Source: Nymphaea colorata (Eukaryota > Streptophyta > Magnoliopsida > Nymphaeales > Nymphaeaceae). Taken from it: a DNA stretch of 64,000 nucleotides. The stretch lies in the NCBI RefSeq assembly GCF_008831285.2, contig NC_045151.1, positions 987,544-1,051,543 of the forward strand. The letters are read 5' to 3'. How positions within the stretch are numbered: position 1 is the first letter of the stretch; the number at the start of each line of letters is the position of its first letter. The notes beneath the pieces were generated by a model that saw only the letters and a program-made list of their open reading frames with translations, made no database searches and was not told the DNA's origin. Shown here piece after piece: positions 1-12,102 of the stretch. Position numbers and translations under genes: made by a program.

Positions 1-880
1 CGTGAGAGATCGGCTCGACCCGTCCAGCCGTTCGAAAGAAGTCGAGTGGTCGGGCTCGACGTTTCCCCTTTCTGCGTGAGGCAGAGAGGGGAAACCAGCG
101 GCAGGGGGAGGGGCGCCCACCAGCCCCCACCCGCAATGATGGTGGGCGAGCGGCGGAGGGCGACTGTCCCTCGGTCCACGATCTGCGGTGGGAGGCAGTG
201 CGACGGGCGACGGTAGGTTGGACGGAGGCGCCACCAAGTTTTCCCTTTTTCGTCGAGTGGAATAGCTTCCAACGTCTCCACCTCCACCACCGGCCGTTAA
301 GTTAGAAGATCGAATAAGCTTCTTTCATATTTTCACTTGATGGATCTTGCAGGAACAAGAATTTCACTGTTTTAAGCATAAATACTAAAATTACTAAATA
401 GTAGTTTTTGGGGAACAGACTTCAGCATAAACAGTCTCACAAACGTACACTGAATAATCAGACAAACATTTCAGTCCATGCCAAGATTGTCCTGGCAGCT
501 GTTACCTGGTTATATGATCTGCATCTCCAAAGCCATCACTGAGATGCTGGTAAGTAGAACATTAAATAACGCCCGACTGTAAAATTTATGTTTAAAACGT
601 TTTTACGAATCCTGTCCAGTGAGACCTTTTAACAAATAAGGCCAGAAGATGGTACTACTTTTCTACTGCTACAAGATCTCTTTTTCTAGATATCAATCTT
701 TTTGGTCTCAAATTCTTGATCGACTCACATATGAAAGAAATTAATGGCAGCCGACATATGCTTCTACCATTCCTTATTAAAATGAAAGCTCTTAAAGTTG
801 AAAATTTCATTAAGTGCCACACCTCAGGTTCTCATTGTCCTTTGATGAACCCAGACTTGTGATTGTTTGTCCTTGTACAG
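1..880. other. GC-rich leader region with no firm coding exon
   Basis: The first 300 bases are GC-rich and the rest is AT-rich. I see no long open frame. Two exon-like pieces sit here: an ATG at 136 running to a good donor (GT at about 215), and 475-549 between a plausible acceptor and a gtaagt donor. Neither keeps the reading frame of the zinc-knuckle exon that starts at 881, so I do not join them. The stretch may hold the 5' leader and early introns of that gene. Confidence 0.35.
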
Positions 881-1242
881 GATTGAAGTTTTACTGCAGA
901 AATTGTGGGAAGGAAGGACACAGGAGGCATTATTGTCCAGAGCGAAAAGCAGGATCTTATGACAGTCGATATAAATGCAGCGTTTGTGGAGGACGAGGGC
1001 ATAATAGGAAGACATGTGATAAGTTTAAGGGGTCAGATGAAACGAAGAAACCGGAGCCAATGGTCCATCGATGCAGGATTTGTGGTGAAGTTGGCCATAA
1101 TCGTAGGAGATGTCCTAAGGTTACTCAACAGAGTGGCGCTTCAGGGGCTGGCTTATTGATTTCCAAGGGAGTCGGGTCTTATTCTTGTGGTATATGTTCA
1201 AGAAAAGGGCACAATGCTAGAACATGCAGAAATAGAACTTGA
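881..1242 (+). CDS. CCHC zinc-knuckle protein, 3' exon
   Basis: The frame ends in TGA at 1240-1242 and holds four C-X2-C-X4-H-X4-C zinc knuckles (CRNCGKEGHRRHYC, CSVCGGRGHNRKTC, CRICGEVGHNRRRC, CGICSRKGHNARTC), spaced by basic linkers. Such knuckles bind single-stranded RNA or DNA, or act in protein contacts. A strong acceptor (ttgtacag) ends at 880 and the first knuckle follows at once, so this is probably the last exon of a longer gene. The exon needs one base from the exon before it. The open frame does extend upstream to 814 but has no ATG. Cellular zinc-knuckle proteins of this repeated kind occur in plants; there is no gag context here, so I do not read it as a retroelement. The 5' part of the gene is not resolved. 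Confidence 0.7.
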
Positions 1243-2564
1243 AGAACTATTTGTAGATGTTGTGCATCTCTTTCTCTCTCTCTCTCTCTCTTTCTCTCAT
1301 CTAGATTAAGTTGTTGCTTTTTGCACAAAAATTTTCAGTAGATCACCCACAGATTTTTGAAGAATTTTATCTCCACATGCTTCATAATTTTTTATGACCA
1401 AAATACTGCCATGAGGGCGTTTCGTAATAGGAATGATGCAGTCTTTGGAATGTAGTGTTCCAGACTGTTCAAATAAACGAAAGTGTTCCAAATAATACAA
1501 CATTCTTGTTATCAAACGTCTTCTATAGTACTAAGTATTGTTAAATTGGGTAAACATCAGAGTCATTTTTAAAAGTCTAAAAAACAATCACAAAAATACA
1601 AGTGCGCCTTTTCAAGCTTTAGTAAGTGAAAAGTATGATACGTAAGTGTAGAGAGAGAAAAAAAGAGAAAGGGAGGCAGAGAAACACGGTACTCAGACGA
1701 GAAGCCAAGGTTCCTCTATCTTCTGGGTTTAAAACATCTGATGGTTTTACTGGTTATCTGTCAACTACAACTAAAGTGTCACACTCACTATTATTTGTAG
1801 TCCAAAGACATAATGCCCATGAGAAATCAAATCCGCTGATGGGACTTCCACCCGACCGACTGACCATCCAGCTAACTACAGAGAGAGAGTGGTTAAACAA
1901 CTCTTTATTACAGTAAACGAATAGGTTATGTGTCCTAATTTTACCATTTTTGTCTCAACCATTTAGGCGCCCTCCTCATGACAGGACACTTTAGATAGTT
2001 TGTCAAACAACCCAAAACACACCCTTAATTACCGTGATTAAATGTCTTAGTTTTTGAAACATCTCACCACCACCTGACAAATTGTGGCTAGCTTTTCTGT
2101 CTTTCTGATTTTAGGTTATAAGAACAAAGGCTGCAGTGGAAGCCGGAAGCCATAACCATTAAAAAGAAAGTGGAAAAAATTAATCAACCATACACCTAGA
2201 AGTCAGCACAAGCAAAAGGAGAACAAATTAAGTAGCAATAAAAGAAAAAAAAATTATATGTATTTCTTATTCATACATACATATACAAACCCAACTCTTA
2301 GAAGGATCCAGAACAGATGCGTCGGATTGTGTTAGAATTGAATCAACTTGATCTATCTAAAAGAAAAGAGGGAGAACGAGAGCCAATGTGCATATGTAAC
2401 TAAATAGGCTTCCCAAAAATCGAGCATGACCGGTGGACCGGTGGTCTATACTCTATACAGTAGATCATTCGGATGATGAGTTTTATAAGCAGTTTTTGTT
2501 TCTCTAGACCGAGGCACCAACAGAAAGCAAGGTCCACTAAAATCATTTTCTACAGTGTAACTGT
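1243..2564. other. Intergenic, 3' flanks of two convergent genes
   Basis: This stretch lies between the 3' ends of the zinc-knuckle gene (+) and the TNL gene (-). It holds a CT microsatellite at about 1267-1298 and AT-rich sequence. An open frame at 1626-1916 has no recognisable domain and low-complexity basic composition; I do not call it a gene. Confidence 0.6.
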
Positions 2565-5500
2565 TCATTTATCATCAAAAACAAACTTCTGGGGAAAAAT
2601 AAGACTCAGCCACTGCATACCCCGAAACAAACCCCATTCCTTTCTGTGCCTGTCCTCTATCACCATCGACCGCTCCTCATCCTGGTTCTGTACTTTTATC
2701 ACCAATCTCCACTGAACCAGCCACCTGTGGGTTTCCTCTTTGCAGTCAACATATTCGAGCCTTCTGTACTCTTGACCCTGCTCAAAGTAACCACCTAATT
2801 TCTTCGTTGTTTCTGATATCTCATAGTATTCCTCATCTTTATACTCTTCCTCGCCTCTTCCCTTCACAAACAGATACTGCAAGTTTTTCATTTTTGCCAG
2901 GTCTAGGGTCACCAACTTAGTGCAGTTGCATATACCCAATGCTGTGAGCTTCTCGAGCAACTCTATGGAAGAGGGAAACTCTTGAATACCTGTTTCTGAG
3001 ACATCAAGGTCGGCCAGGTTCTTCATTTTACCAATTAATTCAGGCAAGGTAGTTAAGGACTCACATCCACCTAAGTTTAGCTCCTCAAGACTGATCAAGT
3101 TTCCAATTGATTCAGGTAGGTTCTTCAACTCAAAGCACTTGAACAACAGCAGTCTCTTCAACTTGGAGAGCGATCCTATGGAATCAGGAAGCTCCTCAAC
3201 GTCAGACCAAGAGAGATCAAGTTCAACTAGGTTGGTCATGTTGCCAATACAGTCAGGAAGCTCTTCAAGGCCGCTCCATGCAATGTTAAGTTCACTCATG
3301 TTTTTCATACAACCAATGAAATCAGGCAACCTCGCTGACAAGTTGCATTCACTCCAATCCAGCTTCTCAAGGTTGGTTAACCTCTGAAATGTATCAGGCA
3401 AGCCTCTAAGTTTTGTACATTTGTTTATCTTCAAGACCTTCAGGTTGTCAAGATATCCAATGGAATCAGGAAGCTCCTTAAGACAAGTTTCTGAGAGGAT
3501 GAGCTCAGTCAGATTCTCCATATTGCCAATAGAATCAGGTAATCTTTCTAGTGACTTACATTGATTTAGGTCCAATTTCTGGAACTGTGTCAGCCTCAGA
3601 AATGTCTCAGGCAACCCACTCAGCATCTCACAGCATGACAAAGACAATTTATTCAGTTTCTCCAGTGATCCTATGGATTCAGGAAGCTCTTCAATGCCTG
3701 TGCTCTGCAGATGAAGCGTCGACAAACCTCTCAGATTCCCAATAGAAGCAGGCAACTTCCTTAGTAGCTCACAGCCACTCAAGTTTAACTCTTCAAGTTT
3801 GACCAACCTCCCTAGTTGTTCTGGGAGGGCTTTAAGCTTCTTGCAGTCAAACAGTCGAAAAATCCTTAACTTCTCAAGAGATACTATGGAATCAGGGAGT
3901 TCTTGAATATCAGTTGATGCAACATTAAGTGATGAAAGATCCGTCAGGCTGCAAATAGAATCGGGCAGTTTTCTTAGTGACTGACAGAAGCACAAGTTCA
4001 AATTCTTGAGTTTTGTTGCCCGTCCAAGTGAACCTGGTAGCTTCTGCAGTTGTCTACACCAAAACATATCCAACTCAACCAGTCTTGTAAGTTCACCAAT
4101 TGATTCATGGATCATCACCAATTCCATGCACCAACTGAGAGACAACTTTTCTAGCATAGGCAGAGCAGAAAAATCAGGAGTGCATTTCAGATTAAAGCAA
4201 TCACTCAAATCAAGAACTCTTAATCCATTGTAGACCTGAAAATTAAAGCATCCTCATAAGAAAACCATCCACATTCTTGAAGAACATGAAAATTTGAATA
4301 TAATCTATAGCTACACTGTAACATAATAAAAGCATGCTGCTTTTGCAGTTTCCACTATCTGTAACTTCAGCTTCAATTTTTCCACATTTATGGTTATATC
4401 ATGTTTTAACAGGCAAGTCAAATCATATTTATCCTTTAGCATCCTACAGGGCACACCATTCGTTTAATTTAGAGAGCAGCCTCACACATAAGGACCCCTT
4501 GAGGACTGCATTTTTTTTGAAATGATTCCAGGTTGTGTCAACAATTACAAAATAGTCTGGGGTTCCGGCCCTACTGGCACCAAATAATACCAGTCATGAG
4601 AGCGTTCACTAAGACACCACAACTTTAATCATCACCTCTGTTCCTTAGCACAACCTTACCAACGGCAATTTAGGTGATACTGAAAAGTAGCATGGAGTGA
4701 AATATATGGACATTGTAAATGTGAAAGTTCAGCACTTGATGTTATGCAGGGAATAAAAAGAAAACAGCTTGATTACATCTGATGCTAGTTTCCAATTCCA
4801 GTATGAGAAAAAAGAATAATTTGTATGTTGGAGATATATTGAGGCTAACCTTGTTTCTCGAGAACATGTTGTCATTCCATACTTGGACCATCTTACCTTG
4901 AGACAGATCAAGCACTGCAACTTTCCCAAGGCCAAAATCATCTGGCAGCATTTTCAGTGGGCAACCATGCCACTCTAACCATCTCAATTCTGCTGGCATG
5001 AATCTATATTGACCAATGAAATTTGAAAAATTGGCGCGAAGAAGCCTTAGACTGGTCAGCTTCCTAAATGAATCGACGCTAAAATCTCTCACTGGATCTC
5101 TTTTGAAATCAATCCCCATGCCTTCAAGATCTTCTCCTCCCTGTAGCAAAACAAGTAAACTATTGAGAAATGATGAATTAATAAAATACAAGAAAAGGAC
5201 TTGGCTATGAAACTCTGCAATGTTTCACCTTTTGGTTGTCCAGTACATCCAACACTTCTTCATGAACCCATAGCCTGCTACGTTTACTAGGATCTAAGGG
5301 GTTTTCTTCGCGAACAATTCCTCTTCCCATGTCTCTAAGTTGGTCATGCATTTCCAATCTATCATGTTCATCAATTTTAATGAGACATCTTTGCATCAAT
5401 GTTTTGATTTCTATCCTTGGAAAGAAGCCACATGCTTGCCATATGGTAATTGCAGTTTCTCTGTTCATACCAATAAAAAAACATGCAATATCAAGAAATA

Positions 5501-7593
5501 TTCCCTTTTCATCTTCATCAAGTTCATCATAACTTATTCTCAACCTCTGTTGGACGTCATCAAATGGGATTAGTTCAAGTGTTTCCCACATCTGTTCCCA
5601 ATCCTTGGGGTTCTTTTTATCAAACAAAAACGAACCAAACACTTCCACTGCTAAAGGAAGCCCACCTGCTGCCGCTACAATTTTCTCAGAGAGATCCACA
5701 TAACCTTCAGGTGGTTCCTCTCTTCCAAATGCATGATGACTGAAAAGCAGCATGGATTCAGTATCGTTTAACTCATTAACCTGGTACCTTTCTTGTACCT
5801 TAAGTTTATGGACATTCATAACGTGCTCATATTTTGTCGTCATAATGATTCTACTTCCCGCTTGAAACCAATCTCGTGCACCAGCTAAAGCATCAAGCTG
5901 GTACTTTTGATCCACATCATCAAGGACAATGAGAACCTTTTTGGAATGGAATCTGCCTTTTATCACAGCAATACCTTGACTAACGTCATTTACTTTTACT
6001 TCGAACTTCAAAACATCCGAAATAAGTTTTTCTTGCATAGAGGTCATTCCTCCATACTGCTTGGACGTGTCCCTGACATTCGGAATGAAGCATCCAGCAT
6101 CAAAATTTGTAAAGATGCGATTGTAAATGGTCTTAGCTAATGTTGTCTTTCCGATCCCGCCCATTCCATGTATCCCAATCATTCTCACATCTTTAACTCC
6201 AATACCCAATAACTCCATTATTGCATCTACCCGAGATTCAATTCCAACAAGGTACCTAGAAACTTCGACCGTAGCATTGCTGAACTCACTCAAAACCCGT
6301 TTAACAATCAACTGGATAAACTTGTCCTCATGGCTGCAAATATTCAAAACTAAACAATCACCACACATGCAAGTATTAGGTAATATCAATGTGGCGTGCC
6401 ATCTCAATTTATTTCTCTCTTATTATGAGACAGATAAATGTTTTCAAATGCATAGTACTAACAGAACGCATATGTTCTGAAAACTTTGATCTCTTAATGG
6501 GGCCAATTCCATATTGAAATTCTGACATGGTAGTTTGTCTTATTTTTCTTAACCATCGTTTAGATTTCCGCACGTGCAAGTCTTCAGCATATGCACAGAA
6601 AAATGACAGTGGTCCATAAAGTGCAACCAAAGATCTTAGATACCTTTATGAATGTAAAGATCCTTTAACTTGTGATTGCTTGTAACAAGCGTGCAAACTA
6701 CAAACATAAGTTGAAGAATTACTGCTGCAACTCCTCGGTCCCTGACTAAATAGACATGCACCTCGTACACCACGCAGTTTAGGGAAAACCGGGTCGTTAA
6801 CTCACTCCGTCTTCATGACTTTGGTTACCAAGTCGCTAATAAGGCTCTGCTTAGGAGTTCGTTCATATGAAAATATGGTTTCCATGTATGGTGAAAGCAT
6901 GATTTTCAAATTTATGGAGTTGTTAACCCCACAAGCCTTTTGCTAGCTCTTTGCGGTGAGTGGTAGACTTTCAAACTTGAACTTTTTTATTAGATTATTA
7001 AAGTTAGCCGTTTTCTGAATTTCATAACAACAAAATCTAAAGTGCGGCGAAGGTCGATTGTACGATCTTCATATAGAACGCCAGTGACAAGATCTTGAGT
7101 TTACGCCAGAAATCATAAATTACAGTTTTCTTTCTCCTAACCTAGGTCCGACAATTGAGAGATGAAGGGCGCACCTTTTATCGTCGTCGACGGAAAGGAC
7201 GTAGCCGACGATTTCACCCGCCTCGCTCAACGCCTCCCTCCACTCCCTCACGTCCTTCTCTTCGGATTGGACCTCATGCATCTTGAACGCTACTTCAAAA
7301 TGCCCTTTCTGGCGTCGGACATCCGATGGATCGACGCGATAGAAGACGGGAAGGATCTTGACGGCCTTCCCGCTCCTCACAACGCTAGCCAGATCGACAA
7401 GGCACCGCCGGCTGTCGGCATAGGATCTAGAGATGACAGGAATGCAGACGCGAGCCGATCCCTCGGCGACCACACTGACGGCCCTGTGACGGAGGGCGTC
7501 GTGTAGGCGAGCCGCGAAGCTGCCGACTCCAGCGTCGTCCCCCTCCTCTCTGCTGAAGCTGAGAAAGACTTCCACCGATGCAGGTGGACCCAT
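2565..7593 (-). CDS. TIR-NBS-LRR disease-resistance protein (TNL)
   Basis: Four exons join in frame with canonical splice sites: 7593-7175, 6333-5229, 5140-4850 and 4235-2565, giving 1161 residues. Exon 1 is a TIR domain (residues about 7-135: EVFLSFS, SRSYADSRRCL, VFYRVDPSDVR). Exon 2 is the NB-ARC: P-loop GMGGIGKTTLAK (196-207), RNBS-A, kinase-2 VLIVLDDVD (273-281), RNBS-B SRIIMTT, GLPLAV (364-369), RNBS-D CFFIGM and MHD (468-470). Exon 3 is the NB-LRR linker, exon 4 about 18 leucine-rich repeats plus a charged post-LRR tail. The exon layout is the classical TNL one. The start is the ATG at 7593; the frame is open further upstream but without an ATG. Known TNLs are intracellular receptors for pathogen effectors whose TIR acts as an NADase. 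Here the NB-ARC looks intact but the TIR is abnormal: about 17 residues around the BB loop and helix B are absent, and Asp67 stands where the catalytic Glu is expected. The helper partner is not in the window. Confidence 0.93.
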
Positions 7594-9851
7594 GGACGGT
7601 GTTCGGTCGGAGTATCCCCGTGCACTCGCAGGAAGTGAGAGTTCCGGCTGAGGGGTGCATGAGGAGCGCGTGCGTGGTGAGTGCACGTCAACCAAATATG
7701 TTTGTTTCTTTTATCAAAATTTTCATAAAAGTTGAACAGAATTTCTACCTTTACAGTAGAATACTACGTATTCAAACGTGAGCCTAAAAGCAAAGGCTTT
7801 ACAACCTCACGCTATCTCTAGGCCTCACATTCATCTTTCTTCACAAATATAATGGAAAGGAAAAATGAAAATGACGAAGAACCAAGACTCACCACCGATT
7901 CTGAAGTTTCCATGAAGTCGTATACCATGTGGGATCCTGTTCTTTTGTTCATCGACTCTTCAATACCAAGTGAAGGAGCATTTCCCCCCGTGGCTTTTAG
8001 CCAAATATCTTATAAACCATGTAGATTACATCTATGCAATGAAATTTAAAGATATATAATTTTACATAAAAACTGCATGGGTACTCAGCTTGAGACTCGA
8101 GCATATCCCTAACTACAACTTGGTATATCTCCAAGTCTTTGAAACCAATTATCTATGAATATGAATGATACTGCTAGACATGGTTTTCATAGGCAAGTTT
8201 AGAGTAATGTCCATTAGCAATAAACAGCTTTGATATTCTAATAAGAATGAGGATTTCGTTAACAGTTGATTTATATTTGAATCAGATCTGATTCAAAGGG
8301 CTTTAGCATTTTTGCTCAAATGGGAGAATGGGAAACTTTCACCAATTGACAGACTCAATAATCAACATCAACCTCCTTTTGGGGTTTCACTCCATCAATC
8401 AAGAAAGGGAAACGTTGAGAGTCTTATCATCTTGTAAGGCAAAGAGGACTTGCTTTTACTCAATGTGGAGCTTCCAACTACTCTCTGAATTTTACATTGG
8501 GAGGTTGACCCTATTTAGCAAGAATATGAGATACAAATAGGGACTCCACAAATTAAAGGTTTAAGCTAGAAAGGAAGTCTATCATCCATTTCAGATTTTG
8601 ATAAAATAAGCCCTCTTATCAACTAGCTGTGTTAGAAGAAAAAGCATGATCAACTAAGGAGTTACCATAATAGCAGACCCATCAACCTTGACGTTTATTT
8701 CCAAAAAAACCATTAATTTCTAAAGGAGTCTAATGCACTTTGAAGACCTTAAGAGTCTGTTCCTAACCGCCAAGCACCATCAGGTCATCTTCATCGCAAC
8801 TTGACACCAGAAACTTGACCATCCACAATCAGAATTCCACGGTCAGTAAGAAGCAAAGATCCTCAAAACGCTGTTTAAGCAAGAATAGTATGGTACCCTT
8901 TATCACTCAAAAATCTTTTATTAAAATTGGCTTTGATGTTATTGCATATTTTGCCCAGTTTCTTAAGCTTCTAATTCCATCGTAGACATTTTTTAAGTAA
9001 TCTTCATCCGTTTTGGAAACCAGAAAACTAAAGACCGTCTCAGTAGCCATCCATAAGCAAAACAGCAACAGTTAGTTCCTTTAAGAACATTAAGCTGTCA
9101 GGTTACATCATTTAATGAAGACAATAATAATTAAATGAAGCAAGGCTCTTGGTTGAACTCCCACAGTGTGATTCAAGCTCCTTGACGATCATTCAGAAAC
9201 TCAACGTTGAACCTTTTACAGGTTCTGCTCCAGTTCTGCTCCAAAACCAACATCAATGCCTTCACAAATGACAGGTCCCCGGAAATAGACAAGATAATAT
9301 AAGTAAACAACAAATGAGAGAGAGAGAGAGACTTGCTTATACCCCTGCCCGTCCTTATTGGCCCTCCAAGTTCCAACACCATTTTGTGGAATCCCTAACC
9401 TCCTATGCTTGCCACCAACTAGAAAACCATTTTCTTCTCCTTAAAACCATCAACTGAGAAGCACGTCATGCATTTAACTGATTACTTTTCGCACCTTCAA
9501 CCATAACTGTACAGGCATATAATGATACATGGACATGAAAGCAGTAGATAACCCATGCTTAAAATGAAATGACATTTCAAAAATGTGCAATGTGCGAGAA
9601 CAATTGATGCCACACCCTTTTGCATCTTTCTGAGAGTGAGTCTCAGGTCTGATAATATTACCTTAAGGCGCAACTTGGAACAAGTTGCAACAGGAAAATC
9701 AGACCATGGTTATGCTTAGTCTTCCAAACTAGAGAGACCACTTACTAGTCACATATACGACTTTTACCTCCAACCCAGGGCCAGGGCTACAGCCTAAGGA
9801 TAAGACAGTGCTACATAATCTTATCTTAGATAAATGCTCATTTTAGACAAA
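7594..9851. other. Intergenic, upstream of the TNL gene
   Basis: The first bases are the TNL leader and promoter side. The rest is AT-rich with a GA microsatellite at about 9315-9331. A minus-strand open frame at 9173-9382 could be an exon but matches nothing I know. No RNA gene or element was recognised. Confidence 0.5.
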
Positions 9852-12102
9852 CTATCTGGTGGACAATAACATTAAAAAAGATGTGAGGAAAGTGCAAGAC
9901 TGAAACCTTGTCAAGCCTTTGAAGTTATTTTCAGATTCATCAATGCCATTCTGAAGCATTGCATTTGTTTTCGACTTCTCATCTGTCCCTGATTTTATGG
10001 TATCAGCTGTATATTGAAGTCCCTGAAAAAGAAAAAAAAAAGTGCTCACACAGAAGAATAGAATACAAAACATTGTGCACATTGATTTGGATGTAAAATA
10101 AGAGAAAGGTGGATGTGGACAAACCTTAGCACTCACACCATCTGTGAATCCCTGGAGACGCGTGGAAGTTTTTGGCCGCCCCTGAACATTGACAGAGCGC
10201 AATCAAGACATACTATATATATGCACGCACACACAGCATCATGGAGAGAGAGAGAGAGAGAGAGCAGCTTCTGGAGATTAAAAGTTGAAAACATGACTCA
10301 TGATCATTATCAACAAGGATGGATTAGAACTTAAAAATCTCTTAAAGGATTCCATGCTTGATAAATTGATCACACCAACCCTCTTCCATTAGTTGTCCAG
10401 ATGAGTCAAGAACTATTTCGTGAAAAGGGAATTACAAAACATGAAAAGTCACTGACCCAGGTGGAAGGGGAAGCAAAGGAAAAGATTGGCAATAACCTGC
10501 CATGCATGTCCAGAGAAACCCCTCACAATTACAAGTTGCTGCCTAATCAAAGGATAGCCCTTGGAGTTACTTTCTTTGAATAAAGAACAGGATGTCTCAG
10601 AATATAAAAGGTGCAGAGAAAAGTTTTTGAGGCTATGGAATCCCATGGTAGAAAGAAGAAAGAACATACGAAAAATCCCATGTGCCAATTTTTAAGACTT
10701 GAAAATTCATGTTTTTATGTCTAAAGGTCTAGTACATCACTTTCATCAGATAAGTCATGCTGAATGTGGAAACAGTTTGTGGTAAACACCACTACCTGGG
10801 TTCAGCTTCAACAATGTGAAAAGCCCTAAACTCACACGCTAACAACCCTAATCACAGATTAGGGCATCCCTCCCAGAAGGACACACAACTCAAACCATTG
10901 TGATGCCCCTAATCGCAGCCCCAACCCTTTATTTATAGCCAATCCCAGTTCAGGACAATGGATCCATGATCCAAGATCCAGTGACTATCAGTCTGAGTGC
11001 AATAATACAACCTATGGTTACCACAGCTTGGATATAGCTATTCCAAAAGCAACATATAATTACTAATACACACACACACACGTCTTTATATATAAAAGAG
11101 AGAGGATTCTTATTTTTAAAAAAATCTTCTTTTATGTCTAATTTCAATGAGATTGCAGTATCGGGCGAGGTTTTATGACAATTGACAAGAATTGCCCTCC
11201 AATTCCTTTTCTGGATGCTTTGTATACAAGGACACAAGGTGTTGGACATCCAATTCCGATTTTGCATGTTAGGAGAAATGAAGTGCCACATCGCATGTCA
11301 AGGAGTTTCAGTTTTCACTGTTGGTGTTTCAAAAGTGTTGGATGCTGACGGATGTCAAGGTAAGACAAGAGGAAGACCTTCCTGTTGGGATTTCTCCCAT
11401 CATGCATATACAAAACCAAACGTATATACCTTAAAACAGGATCATGCTCATGCTAAATCATTGAATTAAACAAAACCTTAAACTTAAAGTGGAAGTGTAC
11501 CTGAATCCATCTGATCTGATACACGGGAAGATCGCAGCAGGGTCTTCCAGGGTACGTGCGGCGTGCTTGAGGTCTCTCTCAGATGGGGAAGAGGAAAACC
11601 CTAGAAACCAATGTTTCAGGCAACCATTGCACGACCCCAGGGACCACTACCATTTTATAATAAGGACAATTACAGATTCCACCCATCAAAGAGTCCGTAA
11701 TTCCATACTAGTATCTATACATTTTAAAATTGCCTCATACCATCTAAAAGGACGTAATATCCCGAAATGCAATCACTTAAGCGGATATTTACATTAAGAC
11801 AACCATAATGTCCGAAATTCCTCATAGACATATGCAGGCCCACCAAAAGATCTTACACTTCCCCCTCAATCCAACTGCATATCAGAATCTGACCAAGCGC
11901 ACATATTTGTCGAGCAAAACCGGCATACAGATTGTTTATGGTCAGAAGCACTTGATGAAAGCACCATATGTAACAAAGAAAGACTGATGTTTGATTTCAG
12001 GTATTTCTTATATATCTTACCTTTAAAAAACTCTGCCATTTTCCCATCTTTTGCACCTCCAACAAATTGACACAAGTACCACACCCCAACATTTGCAAAA
12101 TC
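9852..12102 (-). pseudogene. DUF1664 family protein, 3' fragment
   Basis: Three exons of the plant DUF1664 family are visible: 12102-12021 (motif VWYLCQFVGGAKDGKMAEFF), 10181-10125 and 10022-9852 (motif GLQYTADTIKS, equivalent to the family's KGLQFIAET block), ending at a stop at 9852. DUF1664 proteins are small coiled-coil proteins with an N-terminal hydrophobic segment and unknown function. The 5' exons are not upstream of here; homologous 5' exons lie on the plus strand at 50.3-52.5 kb. The exit phase of the first exon (1) does not fit the entry phase of the next (0), so an exon is missing or the gene is broken. The 1.8-kb intron holds a possible LTR remnant (see 11.0-11.9 kb). I call it a pseudogene fragment; transcription would be needed to overrule that. 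Confidence 0.8.
11060..11865 (-). repeat. Possible copia LTR remnant in the DUF1664 intron
   Basis: On the minus strand a purine tract (attgagggggaag) is followed directly by TGTAAGATC, as at the inner edge of a copia 3' LTR. Further on come a TATAAAA box and a leader-like block with ctagggtttt. The far end of the LTR and a target duplication are not clear, and no internal copia proteins are next to it, so the call is tentative and the left boundary is a guess. Confidence 0.3.

Noticed and set aside
475-549. Exon upstream of the zinc-knuckle exon
   Set aside because: Splice sites look fair but every phase either breaks the frame of the knuckle exon or meets a stop.
1626-1916. 96-codon open frame
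   Set aside because: No domain, no neighbour context, basic low-complexity start; likely chance.
7162-7506. Plus-strand open frame over the TIR exon
   Set aside because: Antisense shadow of the GC-rich TIR exon, no domain.
7594-7695. Longer TIR exon starting at 7695
   Set aside because: The frame is open but the codon at 7695 is TTG, and the first ATG in frame is at 7593, directly before the TIR.
9173-9382. Minus-strand open frame as a last exon of DUF1664 or another gene
   Set aside because: Does not match the family and has no linked exon in phase.
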